Origin: Ophioderma brevispina
Lineage: Eukaryota; Echinodermata; Ophiuroidea; Amphilepidida; Ophiodermatidae
DNA length: 64,000 bases
Assembly: GCA_023653785.1 (NCBI GenBank)
Contig: JAMKCH010056953.1
Coordinates: forward strand, 20,114 to 84,113
Reading direction: 5' to 3'
Below the pieces are notes generated by a model. The model searched no databases and was not told the origin of the DNA. It saw only the letters and a program-made list of their open reading frames with translations. Both the position numbers and the translations under genes were made by a program. Of this stretch, positions 21,621 through 33,024 are shown one piece after another (the stretch's first letter is position 1; every line of letters begins with the position of its first letter).

Positions 21621-22002
21621 AGAGCAATGAAAATGACATCTGTAATCTGGATGCTGCAATCTTTAATATTAGTGAGCTGCTGGCCATCACATGCCATCCA
21701 GGGACTTCCCCGATATGTACTGGGACATCCCCAATGATTCAATCTGCTCTCAAATTATGATTTGTAGCTGATCTTCTTACATCCCTGAAAAGTACCCAAA
21801 ATACAGATTGGATTTGTATCATGAAAATGAATAACAGACTAAGATAAAATACAAATTTGAGGAAGTTTTAAGAAAATGGTATAGAACTAGAACTTTGCAG
21901 TTCACAGCTCTCCCACTCTCTATATTCATAGATTATAATGCATGGACCGCCTTCAACCACTGCCTATCAGGTTTACTTCTTAGGTTGACCTTTTTGGTTG
22001 AG

Positions 22003-22352
22003 TAAGGCATAAAAAAATGTTTGTTTGGCGTAACGGAGAAAAATTATAAGGGTCGGTCAGATTTTTTTTTTTTAGATCCTCTCAATGTTTGCTCTAAAAT
22101 GAATACAAGATGCTACTGTTTAAAGCTTTTTTCAATGACAAAGCAATGATCTTTTATTTTGTTTTAGTTGCTTTGTTGTCTTGTTTTGTTATTTTTTCAT
22201 CTTTGTTTTGGTTAAAAACTATTTTTTTTAAATTGTTGATGAAAATAATGGGTCGGTCGGCAGAATATTTTTTTATTTGTGCTAATTTGTATAAAAACTT
22301 TCGTTTTTTTAGGGTCAGTCGGGTTACGCCAAACAATTTTTTTTATGCCTAA
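22003..22352. mobile_element. MITE with 30-bp terminal inverted repeats
   Basis: Left end AAGGCATAAAAAAATGTTTG then TTTGGCGTAAC; right end GTTACGCCAAACAATTTTTT then TTATGCCT. The arms also share GGGTCGGTC near each inner border. The T-rich interior codes for nothing recognisable. Confidence 0.8.
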
Positions 22353-22366
22353 CATCCATCCATCTG

Positions 22367-22882
22367 TTAAGGTCTGTTCATACTTCACTGCATTGCAGTG
22401 CAGTACTGCAATGCAGCCTACCAAAATCGTTACTTCAAATGCTTGCAGTATGCCCTCATTTACTGCAACACAGTGCAGCGAAGACTGCATCCTACTGCAT
22501 TCCAATGCAGTATAATGCAGAGCATTGCAATGCAATACAATGTGGTGAAGAGCAGCACAACAAATTTCCTTGGCAACCAAAATTGCACCTCTTCTACATG
22601 CCATTGCGTGTCATCATCTTTTTTCACTTTCTTCCTCTCTCCCCGTATTCATTTTTATTTTGCGGGAATTGCCCTTGATGTTAATATGCGCGGGATTTGT
22701 GATGCAGTACTGCAACAAAGTTAAAAATAATTTTAACTGGTGAGGCATAGTTGACTGCAACGTACTGCAACCTGTGACCTGCAGTGACCTGGGTTGACCT
22801 GCAGTAAATCGATTAGGAGTGCAGAGAAAGTGATGGAACATTGCAGTATTGCAGTGCAGTGGAAATATGAACAGACCTTTAG
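22367..22882. mobile_element. TTAA-type MITE rich in CTGCA palindromes
   Basis: Left terminus TTAAGGTCTGTTCATACTTC and right terminus GAAATATGAACAGACCTTTA are complementary. Next to each terminus lies a cluster of overlapping CATTGCAGTGCAGTACTGCA-type palindromes. About 515 bp and starts 15 bp after the previous MITE ends. The right target copy is CTTTAG rather than a clean TTAA. Confidence 0.8.
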
Positions 22883-24449
22883 TGGTCCTTCAAGCTTAGC
22901 CGGCAGCCCACAAAAAGTTTCATTTATTATGATAAAAGAATAACAAGACAACATTATCATTGGCTACACACTTTTGACAACTAATTTGGATCATTTATTT
23001 ATTCCACTAACTACATCCTGTGCAAATTTGACATTGACATTGGACATTTGTATTCACTCTGCAACTCACACCCTTTTTCACAATTTTGGCCAATTGGGCA
23101 CCCACATCAATTTTGAAATTACTGTATCTCGGTAATGACTGGCCCAAATCTGTTGATAGTGGCATCTGTGGAAAAGGGAATTGAACGAGCAGTCGATTAT
23201 GCCATTGTTTTTTTTTAGGAGCAATATAAATTTTGATAACCTTTTGACATTTATTTTTACCTTGTGGATCATGTGATCTTGAGATTTTGTCTAGGTTATA
23301 AGAAAATTATAGGTAATATAAAAAAAATTAAGTTTTGTTTTTTGCTCTGTCTTCTCAAAGTAGACCTATTTGTAATGTTCCCATTGAAACACTAAAATAA
23401 ACTCCAACACTGAGTGATGCAATCGAATATTTAGCGAGCTAAGTTCAGCATTGGTTTACTTTACTGTGTGTTTCAATTGAGAAGATAATGAAATATGCCG
23501 ACTTGAGAAGAACTGGAAACCAACAAATATTATATTTGTTTGTATTTATTTTGTCATGGGATTCTATCATTATCTGAAAGATGCAAAACCAGCATTCTAA
23601 TGATACCTTCCCTTTGATCACTGAAATTTTACTTTGAAGATACAATGGGAAATTGTGTACATTTTCTGTATATTTTGCAAGACTTTTCAAATCTTTACCT
23701 TGAGCTTGGTCGAAAAGGTGCAGCCTATCGCATATATGATGAAAGAATTAAAGACACTATCAGTGATTTGAAAAATATTTGAAATTTGCAGGAATAGCTT
23801 CAAAGTGAAAGATAAGTCTGTACAATTCTCATAAGTTACCTTTTCCAGCTGTAGAATTGACAGAAAAGGAAGAAAACGGCAGTGTTCCAAGATACGATTC
23901 TCCATTCAATTACGTGTTGTAGTAAGTGTCCGAACGGACAGTAATGACTAAAATCTCCGATTCTGTCCTTATTAGGTTGCTTCTGGTCTTATCATTTGCA
24001 GGGTATGTTAGGCTACCTATACTTGTTACATACATGCAAAAATCTGATTTTTGATGATTTTTTCGATTTGCTGATTTAGCAAATCACTGATAGTGTCTTT
24101 AAATGGATAGAACTGTTATACTTTTGAAGATATAATGGGAAAATGTGTAAATTCTATGTATATTTTGCAAGACCTTTTTAATCTTTATCTAAAAATGACT
24201 TGACAAAAGTGCGGACACAATCACATACTTGACGAAAGAGTTAAATGTATAGATTGTTATTAAAATAAGGAGCAGTTCAGAACTGAACCACTAGTCGCTC
24301 ACAGTTCCTACAGTTATTTTCTGGCCGGAAACCATTTTGTTCAAACATAGAACATGGGGCAATCATTCATGGTTCTCTAATGATCTAATCATTTTGATTC
24401 TTTTGTTTCATAGTCAGTACTTTCATAATGCGGACCACTTAGCAATCTT
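22883..24449. other. Intergenic AT-rich DNA
   Basis: Contains a partial copy of the 3651-4012 repeat at 22915-23040. A phrase around GGGAAATTGTGTACATTTTC TGTATATTTTGC is present twice (about 23645 and 24137), marking an old duplication. No exon or RNA gene seen. Confidence 0.35.
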
Positions 24450-24705
24450 TGTGTGTGTGGATGTGTGTGTGTGTCACTACATGTCCCTCTTACGATGATG
24501 ATGGTAAAGGTATGTGCCAAGGTCATGTGAGTCAAGTTGAAAAATAGGCTCAAAAGGTTAAAATTGCCCTACTTGAAAAGGCAAGGGGGCATGTGCCAAT
24601 GTCAAAGGCATGTGAGGTCAAGTTGTAAGATAGGCTGGGCAGCCCACAGCTTATATTCTTTGAAATAGTGAGCACGAAAGCCGAAAACCGCAAAATTCTA
24701 GTTTT
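24450..24705 (+). mobile_element. AGGTCA-family element, short copy
   Basis: A GT microsatellite start, AGGTCA-type motifs, TTGTAAGATAGGCTG, then GCCCACAGCTTATATTCT, AAAGCCGAAAACCG and a final AATTCTAG|TT. The last 60 bp match the right ends of the elements at 27803-28257 and 50030-50322. The shared CTAG|T end would suit a Helitron-type element, but no 3' hairpin of the required strength was confirmed. Confidence 0.55.
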
Positions 24706-25224
24706 TCTTTTCGTGTCCTGTGCTGGTAACCATGAAAAACCTTATCTTCATTTGGTTTGCTGCTTTTAATTTTATAGCCAATATTGATTTGTTTTCTAAG
24801 GGAAGCACTATGGGCACAAATGACCTGGCTGTAACTGGATCAAAAAATCTGCTGAGCTCCAATAACAAAATTTGTGCCACTTTGTGGGAATTATTGTAAA
24901 AAATATTAATGTTATATATTTAAGCAGCTTATTTCCACAGACATTGTCAATAATATTTAAGTGACACATAAAGTTAGAAATATTGTATGTTATTGTTTGT
25001 ACATACAAAAGTTGCTCTGAAATTAAATGAGCTAATTATAGTGATTCACCCAATCTTGTCACCTCTAGTACTTCCAAAGGTATGGACATTAAATGAGGGG
25101 CATGTGCAGTGGGTGGAAATTAAATTCCACGCTAAATCTATGATACCTATAGTCCAATAGCAGAGGAAAAATAAATTCTAAGGCTTAATGAAAACATTCA
25201 AGTCAACATACGTGCATTTATAGT

Positions 25225-26472
25225 TATAGTCAGTAGCCATGGTCCAACTTACGGCATGACCGTAAAATTAAGTATGACACAATTTTTCTGCTGAAAATGA
25301 TAGATAAGGGGGTGTTAGAATACGAATCTGCCGGTGCCACCCACAGGGCACATCCTGAGCATTTTGAAGAAATCCAAGATGGCGTCGCCATTAAATGATA
25401 ATTATCTATTCAACCCTATACTATACCAACTATGGAGTTACTAGGATATATTATAGGACCCACTGAACAAATGCATGGCACCTTGTAACATGAGTCATAC
25501 CCAAAATTCACAAATGGAAGCCAAATCTAATAATTGTAAAAATTATACCATTATAACAGCAAAACCTGCGATAAAAAATAAACATGAAGCATAGAATGTT
25601 GTTAGACACAATAATATATTTCTGATACTTTTAAAGTTGAAACATGACGTCAATCAATATGGCAGCCAAACGTAAATCTTCAAAAATACCTTGCACAAAT
25701 GTCTAAATATACCTTCAAGTAAATTATTGTGTCAATGAATCAATTAGAAATGTACCTATGCTCATAACCAAGATGATACAGGTTAATCCGATATTAAAAA
25801 TGGTCAAATATAAATTAGTGCAATATATGTGAAAAAAATGGACTTCCTATGTATTTTTGACAACTTTGCACCAATTAGATTTATTTCGAATTTGGCGGCA
25901 TTAACAAACAAAATTGAAATGTATGTTGTACTTTGGTTGGAGCAAAGGTTACATTTTCTAATTCATTGACACAATTGATTTCGATTGAAGGCTGTACTTG
26001 TAATACTTATAAATTGTGGAAAGTATTTTTTTGAAGAAGTTTCCGTTTTGGCTGTCAGATGATTGACGTCATTTTATAATTTTTAAAGTACAAATACATT
26101 CAATGTGTCTAGCAACATACCTAAGTCCTTGCTCTCCTATTTTTATCGCAGGTATTGCTGTTATATGGGCATATTTTAAAATTATTGGATTTGGCTTCCA
26201 TTTTGAATTTGAAGTATGACTTAATGTTACCAGAGCCATACCTGTTCATTAGATCCTATACTATATCCTAGTAACTCCATAGTTGATAATATAGGGTTTG
26301 AATAGATAATTGATCATTTATGGCAACGCCATCTTGGACTTCTCAAAATGCTCAAGGATGCCCAGGTGCACCCGGCAGAGTCTTATCCTACAACCCTAAT
26401 CTATCATTTTCATTGCAACAAAATTGTGTCCCTACTCACTTTATGGGCCATGAAGGTTCTTACCTGACTATA
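25225..26472. mobile_element. 1.25-kb imperfect palindrome (giant foldback element)
   Basis: The left half from TATAGTCAG is the reverse complement of the right half ending CTGACTATA. Paired landmarks include ACACAATTTT..GAAAATGATAGAT, CTGCCGG, GAGCATTTTGA, TCCAAGATGGCGTCGCCAT, ACTATGGAGTTACTAGGATA, TTGGAAGCCAAATC-type, CATGACGTCAATC and TTGTGTCAATGAAT. Arms are about 600 bp each, diverged by small gaps, meeting near 25855. No open frame of note. It could be a non-autonomous foldback transposon or a head-to-head duplication. Confidence 0.85.
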
Positions 26473-27306
26473 CATTAACTCTCAAACATTTTGATTAATT
26501 TTAAATGAATTTTGATCACCCTTATTTTGGATACAAAGGAACACAAAAGTCTTAGCACTCTAGTAAAATTATGTCAACATTAAAGGCCGATTATCTTAGT
26601 TTGGTTCATGAAACAGGTAATTGGGCCACACATTTATTCTTTTTCTACCTCCTCTCCCACTGATCTTCCGCTTTCCAAAACTCTTCTGGGACACGATGGG
26701 TTGAAATCTACTCTGGAGAAATGATTAATAGTATGTAGTGTGGAGGTTATCTTGTTGGCAGTGGTACCAATCGACTCTAATATTACCTGGGTTCTGATTC
26801 TATTTTAAACACATTTGTGTAATCAACTACCATCTGGTAGCTATGCAAACATAATATGTATTCCACCATTACCAAATTTGTTGTCCCTGGAATTTCAAGT
26901 TTTGAAAATTATTTTACTTTTTAGCATTGTATATTTGTGACCCAGCATGAAGAAATGAGGCTTCTTTGCATCATTTTGTGAAGTGGTTTTATATTAAAGC
27001 AATAATTAAGAGGAAGTTGAAAATTGAAAATCGTTTTTTGTTTGACAAATTACACTGATACGTCAACTTTCATGACATGATATATTTTATCTAATTATTG
27101 ATAACATGTTCTGAGCAGTTTTGGTGTAATTTTTGAGTGTGTAAAATTAGGTTGCTTCAACTTCAGCATGACCTACCTGAACTTCATAAAAACATAACCT
27201 GTGGAAAAGGTAATTGACCTCTTGTAAATCTTGAAATATTATGAAATGGTACTTAAATCTCAATTCACCTCAAATAGCCTCATTTACTACTGGTGCTGGG
27301 TTACAT
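26473..27306. other. Intergenic AT-rich DNA
   Basis: No gene, repeat partner or inverted repeat recognised in this interval. Confidence 0.3.
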
Positions 27307-27663
27307 TTAAAAGGTGCAGTTCGTGATTCCAGCACATTCTGTTTTATTTCATTGTCACTAGATATCCTTGAGAAAAAGCTTATTTCACACTTTTTTAGCT
27401 GATCCCGACTTTGGCGGTTTTGTGGTTATAAGCAAATTCTCGTTTTCCACGGTCCCATAGGCCACTGTGGCTGTAATTTTATGTCCTTTTTCGGACAGAA
27501 AATAGGAAATTGCGAATTTCTTACGACAAACCGAATTTGCCGTAAGAATTTGGCACACATGATTAACTAATGTTAACGGTTCAGATATATGAGAAATCGC
27601 AACTTTTTTGAGGTAAGTCGGGGGGGAGGGGGGGGCGATGCTGTGGATAACGAATCCCTTTAA
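27307..27663 (+). mobile_element. TTAA-flanked MITE family C
   Basis: TTAA at both ends; left terminus AAAGGTGCAGTTCGTGATTC and right terminus GTGGATAACGAATCCCTTT are complementary with small gaps. The core (CACTAGATATCCTTGAGAAA, TTAGCTGATCCCGACTT, TCGGACAGAAAAT) is shared with 43195-43589 and 5219-5520. 357 bp, non-coding; the minus-strand open frames across it have no family. Confidence 0.8.
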
Positions 27664-27802
27664 ATTGGGGTATAGAGGCATGCCTGGAAAAAGTGGTAGA
27701 ATTGGGGACTACATTCCCAGGAAATTTTCCTAATTTTAGGTAAATCTTTGTCTTAAATAAAGGAAATACAAAAGAATTTTGCACCTTGGAGTGAATTTTT
27801 TG

Positions 27803-28257
27803 TGGGCCCGCCATCTATAGCTGGCGGGCACTTTGCATTCTGTTTGTGGCCTTGTGTAATTTGTATGTGTGTATGTGTCACTAAAATGTTTTTTTTTTTA
27901 AATTGACCTCAATTGAAAACTTGAAGTTCAGTTGGAACCAAACTTTTGTCAAAGTGCACCATGGGATCCCCTCATATCTTAATGAGGGCCAAGGTCATGT
28001 AGGTCAGTTGAAAAATAGGCTTAAAAATGTAAAATTGGGGGGGGGGGGGGGGGGGCCTTAATTGAAAAGTTGACGTTCAATTGTAACCACTTGTGTTTTA
28101 GGTCCACCAAGGGATCCCTCATATGTTGGAATGAGGTCAAAGGTCATATAACCAAGGTCAAAGGTCATATGCAAGGTCAAAGGTCATGGACGGCCCACAT
28201 CTATAATTCTCTGAACTATAGCGAGCGCTAAAGCCGAGAACCGAAAATTCTAGTTCA
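27803..28257 (+). mobile_element. AGGTCA-family element, long copy
   Basis: Opens with a palindrome, GGGCCCGCCATCTATAGCTG then GCGGGC, followed by CACTTTGCATTCTG and a GT-rich stretch. It continues with AAATTGACCTCAATTGAAAA as in the DR1 array and repeated AAGGTCAAAGGTCA motifs. The end is GCGAGCGCTAAAGCCGAGAA then CCGAAAATTCTAG. A run of 19 G at 28037-28055 interrupts it. Confidence 0.65.
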
Positions 28258-28811
28258 TTTTATTTTTGGGGGAAATTTTTGGCATTTTGTCCACCCCTGA
28301 TAGAGGGTACGCAATTCCACTCTTTGCACAGTTTTTCCATTTGTGCAGAAAGATGCTCGAACTGGCATCAATATGAAAAATTCAAACAACATATCGATCC
28401 CTGTTTGATTTCTCTAAAGAAAATCATTAACCATGAAGAGGTGAATGCCATTGTTATGCAACACCTCATTAATTCCAATGTCACTTTGAACTCTACCTGC
28501 AAAGAGTGAATAGGGTGGTAAATAGGAGCCTATGGTGAGGGCACAGCATCACATAGCATAAACAATACAGGCACCTTTATACAATGCTGCAACTGTTAGA
28601 ATCAAACATGTGTTTTATTGTATCCTGGAAATTTAATATTGGAGACGGTGGACATCCACACACAATTCCAAGGATAACACTACAGGCACAACTGTTTAGA
28701 ATTATAACAGGTGTTTTATTTTACTCCTGGAATTTTTTCGGAGGACAGGTAGAACCCTGATCAAATGTTGATATATATATATTATCAATTGCATAGTCTT
28801 ATTTGAAATTA

Positions 28812-28945
28812 TTGTAACCCGACCCATCTGCCACACTTTTTTCCTGACACAACAATGAATTCGGAAACCCTTCACGGAATAAACCATACGGTTTCCAAAT
28901 TCATAAATGTGTCCGATGGGTCAGGTTACGGAAACTCCCTATATT
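28812..28945. mobile_element. Short foldback element (family with 54991-55152)
   Basis: GTAACCCGACCCATC..GAATTCGGAAACCC pairs with GGTTTCCAAATTCATAAATG..GATGGGTCAGGTTACGG. The inner GAATTCGGAAACC-type core and the outer GACACA parts are shared with the hairpin at 54991-55152. Confidence 0.65.
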
Positions 28946-29225
28946 AGGGTAGGAATACTGGTAGGCAGTGGGCAAATTCTCCTGTTTGAGCGTATTCAAA
29001 TGCTACCCAGTTTGAAGTACTGCTAACACAAATTTTGGCTTGTATAGCATTTCTTTACCATATGCTAATATATAAAAGCATCCATTTTGTGATAAAAAAT
29101 TGTCCAAAAACTGCTACACAAATTTTCCAAGATTTGGCACCTCTGGGAGGCCACATTTTAACTTAATCTTGGACCACCTTCACTTGGGTTCAACCTATGC
29201 AAATATAACTGATATACTGACTCGA

Positions 29226-29448
29226 GTACAGTCCAGTGGCGGAACAGGCGGGGGGGCAGGGTTTGGGCCCCCCTCCTGACGACTTTGGGACCGGGAAAAT
29301 TTGCAAAATCATGCTAAATCAGCCGTTTTTTTTAAGCCCTCTGACCGGGAAAAATTTTGCCCGTTTGACCGCCCCTGAGCGTAAAATTTCCAAAACCTGG
29401 GAAATTTGCCCCCTCAGCGGTATGCCCGTTACGTCCACTGGTACAGTC
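29226..29448. mobile_element. hAT-type MITE with perfect 8-bp target duplication
   Basis: GTACAGTC at 29226-29233 is repeated exactly at 29441-29448. Between them a 207-bp element begins CAGTGGCGGAACAGG and ends ACGTCCACTG. Eight-base duplications with short CAGTGG-like termini are the hallmark of hAT transposons. The interior is rich in G/C runs and GACCGGGAAAATTT-type repeats and encodes no transposase. Relatives lie at 36684-37020 (truncated) and 48755-48982. Confidence 0.85.
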
Positions 29449-29796
29449 CCACTGTTTCCTGAAAAGGTTAGAATTCATGGGTGTGACTTGACTCGGAATA
29501 CTATGCCTTTAAAAAGTTGAAAGTTTATACTAAAAAATCTTTTTGGCCCTGTGGAAAAACTTCAGAAGATATTTCACCTCAATGATTAAAAATATGTTTC
29601 CCTTATCATCAGCCGAAATATATTGGGATTATTTTTCCCCAAAATTTTTAGGGTAGAATTTTTACTCCAGGGTGGGATTACTTGAGTCAGATTGGTAAAA
29701 GAGCAAATCTTCACTACCACTTCAACTTTCCCACCATGGAAAATAATGGCAACGCTTCACATTCTGCATGAATTTATACTTTAAACTTCCCGTCTG

Positions 29797-29838
29797 AGAT
29801 TGCTTTGAGATTGCTTTGAGATTGCTTAGATTGCTTTT
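29797..29838 (+). repeat. 11-bp minisatellite
   Basis: Four near-perfect copies of GAGATTGCTTT. Confidence 0.8.
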
Positions 29839-30023
29839 GACACTTTTTGAGGGGATTGCAATCCAGGGCAAAATTGCCTTTTCATCATTGGAAACTATTA
29901 CCTTCTCTCGATAAGAACCACAAAACATTGAAACATTTAACCACTTTTCACAATCTCATCATGGTCACAGGTTTTTCCATGTTTATATCCCCACGTAAAC
30001 GACATGTTCTAGAGAACATTTTT

Positions 30024-30375
30024 TTAAAGGGGGATGGCCCGAATTTTTAAGTAATGTACGGTTTGTTGCATCTTGATAAGAAAAAGGGCTTCCCCCAAAA
30101 CCTCAGCTGTAAAAGTTTTGCACAGATAAGTTCATTGTTTTGATGTGAGGAAATTTGATTTTATAAGCCCCATGAGTACTGTGCAAAATGAATATTGGTC
30201 AATAAAAATTGAGCACTTTTGGCGCATAAGCTTCAAACCCAAACAAACCTTTAGCCCTAAGTTTTCCCAGGGTAATGTGAAAATAGTAGCTTCTTCAGAT
30301 ACCAAATTGTATGACTGTTTCGGTAAAATCTGGGGTTCTGGGACAAGTTATTAGCAATCGGACATGCACCTTTAA
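30024..30375 (-). mobile_element. TTAA-flanked MITE family A, minus orientation
   Basis: TTAA then AGGGGGATGGCCCGA at the left and the complement-related GCACCTTTAA at the right. The interior is the reverse complement of the family A core (AGCCCCAGATTTTACC becomes GGTAAAATCTGGGGTTCTGG). Confidence 0.8.
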
Positions 30376-31088
30376 TAGAGATAATTTTACTTACATGTTA
30401 ACCATTTACACGGCAATCACGTAACAGAGTACATCTGTATATTATGTAGAGAATTTATTATTTTTTGAAGTGAAAAATTCTGAAAGGTTAATAGTTGTGT
30501 CCCAATTTAGATGTATAACTGAAAATTATGTATTACAATTCTTTCTCGAGTGAAATAAACTAGTCCACATGGACTTTTGTCACCTTAATACTTGCACAAG
30601 TGTTTTGTGTGCCTCATTGATGAGTGATTTGTTCAGCAACGATGGAATGTTGTAGGAAACATTTTGGGCAAATCCAGAACAATTTGATCAGATTCTGTAC
30701 ACAAGTCAGTTTTGGATGCACCGAAAATGCAAATTTTTAATAATGAATAATTTTGCATCTCTTGGCGAGATAGTTGCCTACAACATCCCAATGGTTAAAT
30801 TAGAGCACCTCACAGGGGGGGGGGGGGATTCGCATTGACAGTGGTATCAGCCTTGTCTGAGCATTCCCATAAGCACCCTAGAACACACTTTTTCGAAGCT
30901 GGAATTTTCACCCTTAAACAAGTATCAGTAGCATAGTAAGATTTCCAAAAGACTTGTTTTTTTTTTACCTTTAATGACTTGATATGGAAAATGCAAACGA
31001 TTTTTTTAATTGGATCGATAGTGGGCCGATTTCAGTGGTTTTTATTTCGTTTTGAACACTTTTCCCGGGTGTTTCCATAACCGGACCA
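30376..31088. other. Intergenic DNA
   Basis: AT-rich, with a short run of G at about 30820. No exon or repeat partner seen. Confidence 0.3.
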
Positions 31089-31257
31089 GGGGCCCTGTTT
31101 TTCACACACGTAGAGATCCGATTGTAAGTTTGATTTACCAGCGTAACTCATCAAGCAGAACTTTTGAACTGTAATCAGTTCAAACTTTATGCTTGATCGA
31201 GTTTACCCTGGTAAATCAAGACTTACAATCATCGCAAGTCTTTGTGAAACAGGCCCC
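31089..31257. mobile_element. Foldback MITE, 169 bp
   Basis: Left arm from GGGGCCCTGTTTTTCACA, through ATTGTAAGTTTGATTTACCA, to ATCAGTTCAAACT; right arm is its complement and ends GTGAAACAGGCCCC. Nearly the whole length can fold into one hairpin with a short loop around CTGTAATCAGTT. Non-coding. Confidence 0.8.
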
Positions 31258-32540
31258 AGTTTTATCCTTGACAATTTTCCTATATTAATAGAAATCAGTT
31301 TCTTACGTGTGTTCTCACGTGGCTATAGCTAAAGGGTTATAACCTCTCCCATGTAAGTATGCAAATGGACCTAGGCAATAAAATCAAATTTGGTTGTACA
31401 TGAGACTCCCTAGTAATTCTCAATTATAATGGGGTTTATGCTTTTATTCCGTATAGGCCCGTTGATTGATTTCTTGACTGATTTCTTAGCCTTATACCCA
31501 AGAGTCTTAAGGTCAAACACATGGTACAGCATATTACTACCAAATTAAAAGCTAAGGCTATCTGATCGTATAACAAATTTTCGATGTTTCGGTTCCACAT
31601 ATGGAGGAGTTATGTCAAACTTGCAATGCGCCCAACGCCTCCCTAATTAAGCAGAAAATCGTTTTTTTGGTCCATACGTTGGGCAGGCCACGGAAAATGA
31701 CGTCATTAGTTTAACACCAGCCCTAAGTAAATCCCGCAGAGCGATAGTCAATATGCAATGATATAGCGCGTTGCCTTTCTACATAGAAAATAACGATCAA
31801 GGTTTATAGCAACGCAATAGTATTTTGTCAAAAACAATTCCTGTATAATTTTTTTTTCAAATAGTAGGGTCAATTTGCTAAAAGTTCAAAGGTTTTCAGT
31901 ACAAGGCAAAAAATAACAATGGCATGCGCGATGTTATTTCACACTGTAATTACACCAATTTGTTTTGTATTGCTATAACATTTAGTTAGTTGGCAAAATT
32001 TTGAGATCAATCGTCTTGAGTGAACATTTGAATTAAATCGTACATTCTAACAGAAAACCATTGGAACATAAGAACAATATTGGAAGAAATATTTACAAGT
32101 ATCATTTTCGACCTACTACTGAAAGCTTTTGAAGTCAGTAATTCCCGATCCCTATCCCCTATTGGAAGCAGCGCCATCATTATACCGTCCCATTATGCAG
32201 GGTGTTATGCGTCAAATCAGACCGAATCTCATGCAGCAAAATAATAAACCGTCAATAGCCAATCTGAAGCAGTAGAAAAACATGATCTTACGTCCAAAAA
32301 AATGGAATTATTTCTATATAGTGTTTATGTTCAGATCACATACCGTTCGTTTTTACAGATCGTGATGCATGGAGTCGATTCCCACCTTTCCAGCCCGGGG
32401 AGATTTGTTTTGCTTTGTGCACGTTTGAATAAACTAAGTATCCCGATCCTAAGAGCTCCTAAAATTAACATTTTTTCGTCCTCTATATATTTAATATTAA
32501 TAGGAAATACCTAAATTGGTAAATTTCAATATTTTAACTA
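31258..32540. other. Intergenic DNA
   Basis: AT-rich sequence with one perfect ATGACGTCAT palindrome at about 31696. No supported exon. Confidence 0.3.
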
Positions 32541-32554
32541 AGCGTTCTCGTATT

Positions 32555-32749
32555 TTATAGCTGCCGGTGCTTGGGCATCGTCCAACCTCCATGTTTGAGC
32601 TTCCCGAGGCATTGGCTGAAACATGTACGGGGCTCTCCTTCCCGGAAGATGGTTTGTTTGCGCCGGAGGGATGTTATCGCCGGACAAGTACCTTCTCCTT
32701 CATCGTTCTCATCCGTTGAATCCACAGATTCACAGCTTTCGCAGGCCAT
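32555..32749 (-). CDS. Possible minus-strand first coding exon, unknown gene
   Basis: From ATG at 32749 the minus strand reads MACESCESVDSTDENDEGEG and continues to a stop at about 32555. The acidic, low-complexity start and higher GC than the surroundings resemble a first exon. A donor-like GAGAAG|GTACTT follows the GEG residues, so the true exon may end there (about 32692). The upstream region has a CRE (separate entry). I do not recognise the protein and see no downstream exons on the minus strand between 21 and 32 kb. Confidence 0.25.
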   Translation of the reverse strand: MACESCESVDSTDENDEGEGTCPAITSLRRKQTIFREGEPRTCFSQCLGKLKHGGWTMPKHRQL

Positions 32750-32859
32750 TTCAACCTCAGAAAAAGTCTGATCTTCTCAATAAATGTGCTGGCCACATTT
32801 AATGAAAATAGCGGCGAACCTCTGTGCTCTGCATTCACAGCGGTTGCAGCGTGCCCCAG

Positions 32860-32925
32860 CTGATTTCGGCTGTCATCCGGTGTACCTCCTATGACGTCAC
32901 GCACAATGCGCCCAAATCGCCGATT
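32860..32925 (-). promoter_or_regulatory. CRE-containing candidate promoter
   Basis: A perfect TGACGTCA palindrome (32892-32899) in the context TATGACGTCACGCACAATGC, in a GC-richer patch about 145 bp upstream of the minus-strand ATG at 32749. CREB/ATF proteins bind this octamer, most often close to transcription starts. Direction is inferred only from the adjacent open frame. Confidence 0.35.
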
Positions 32926-33024
32926 TTCTCAGAGCAGCCTCACTGGCTGGTGAAAAGGGCCTGGGATTTTCACTATTTTTTTACTTCAGGAGTAGATTTG
33001 AAACGTAAAACCAATATATTTTAA

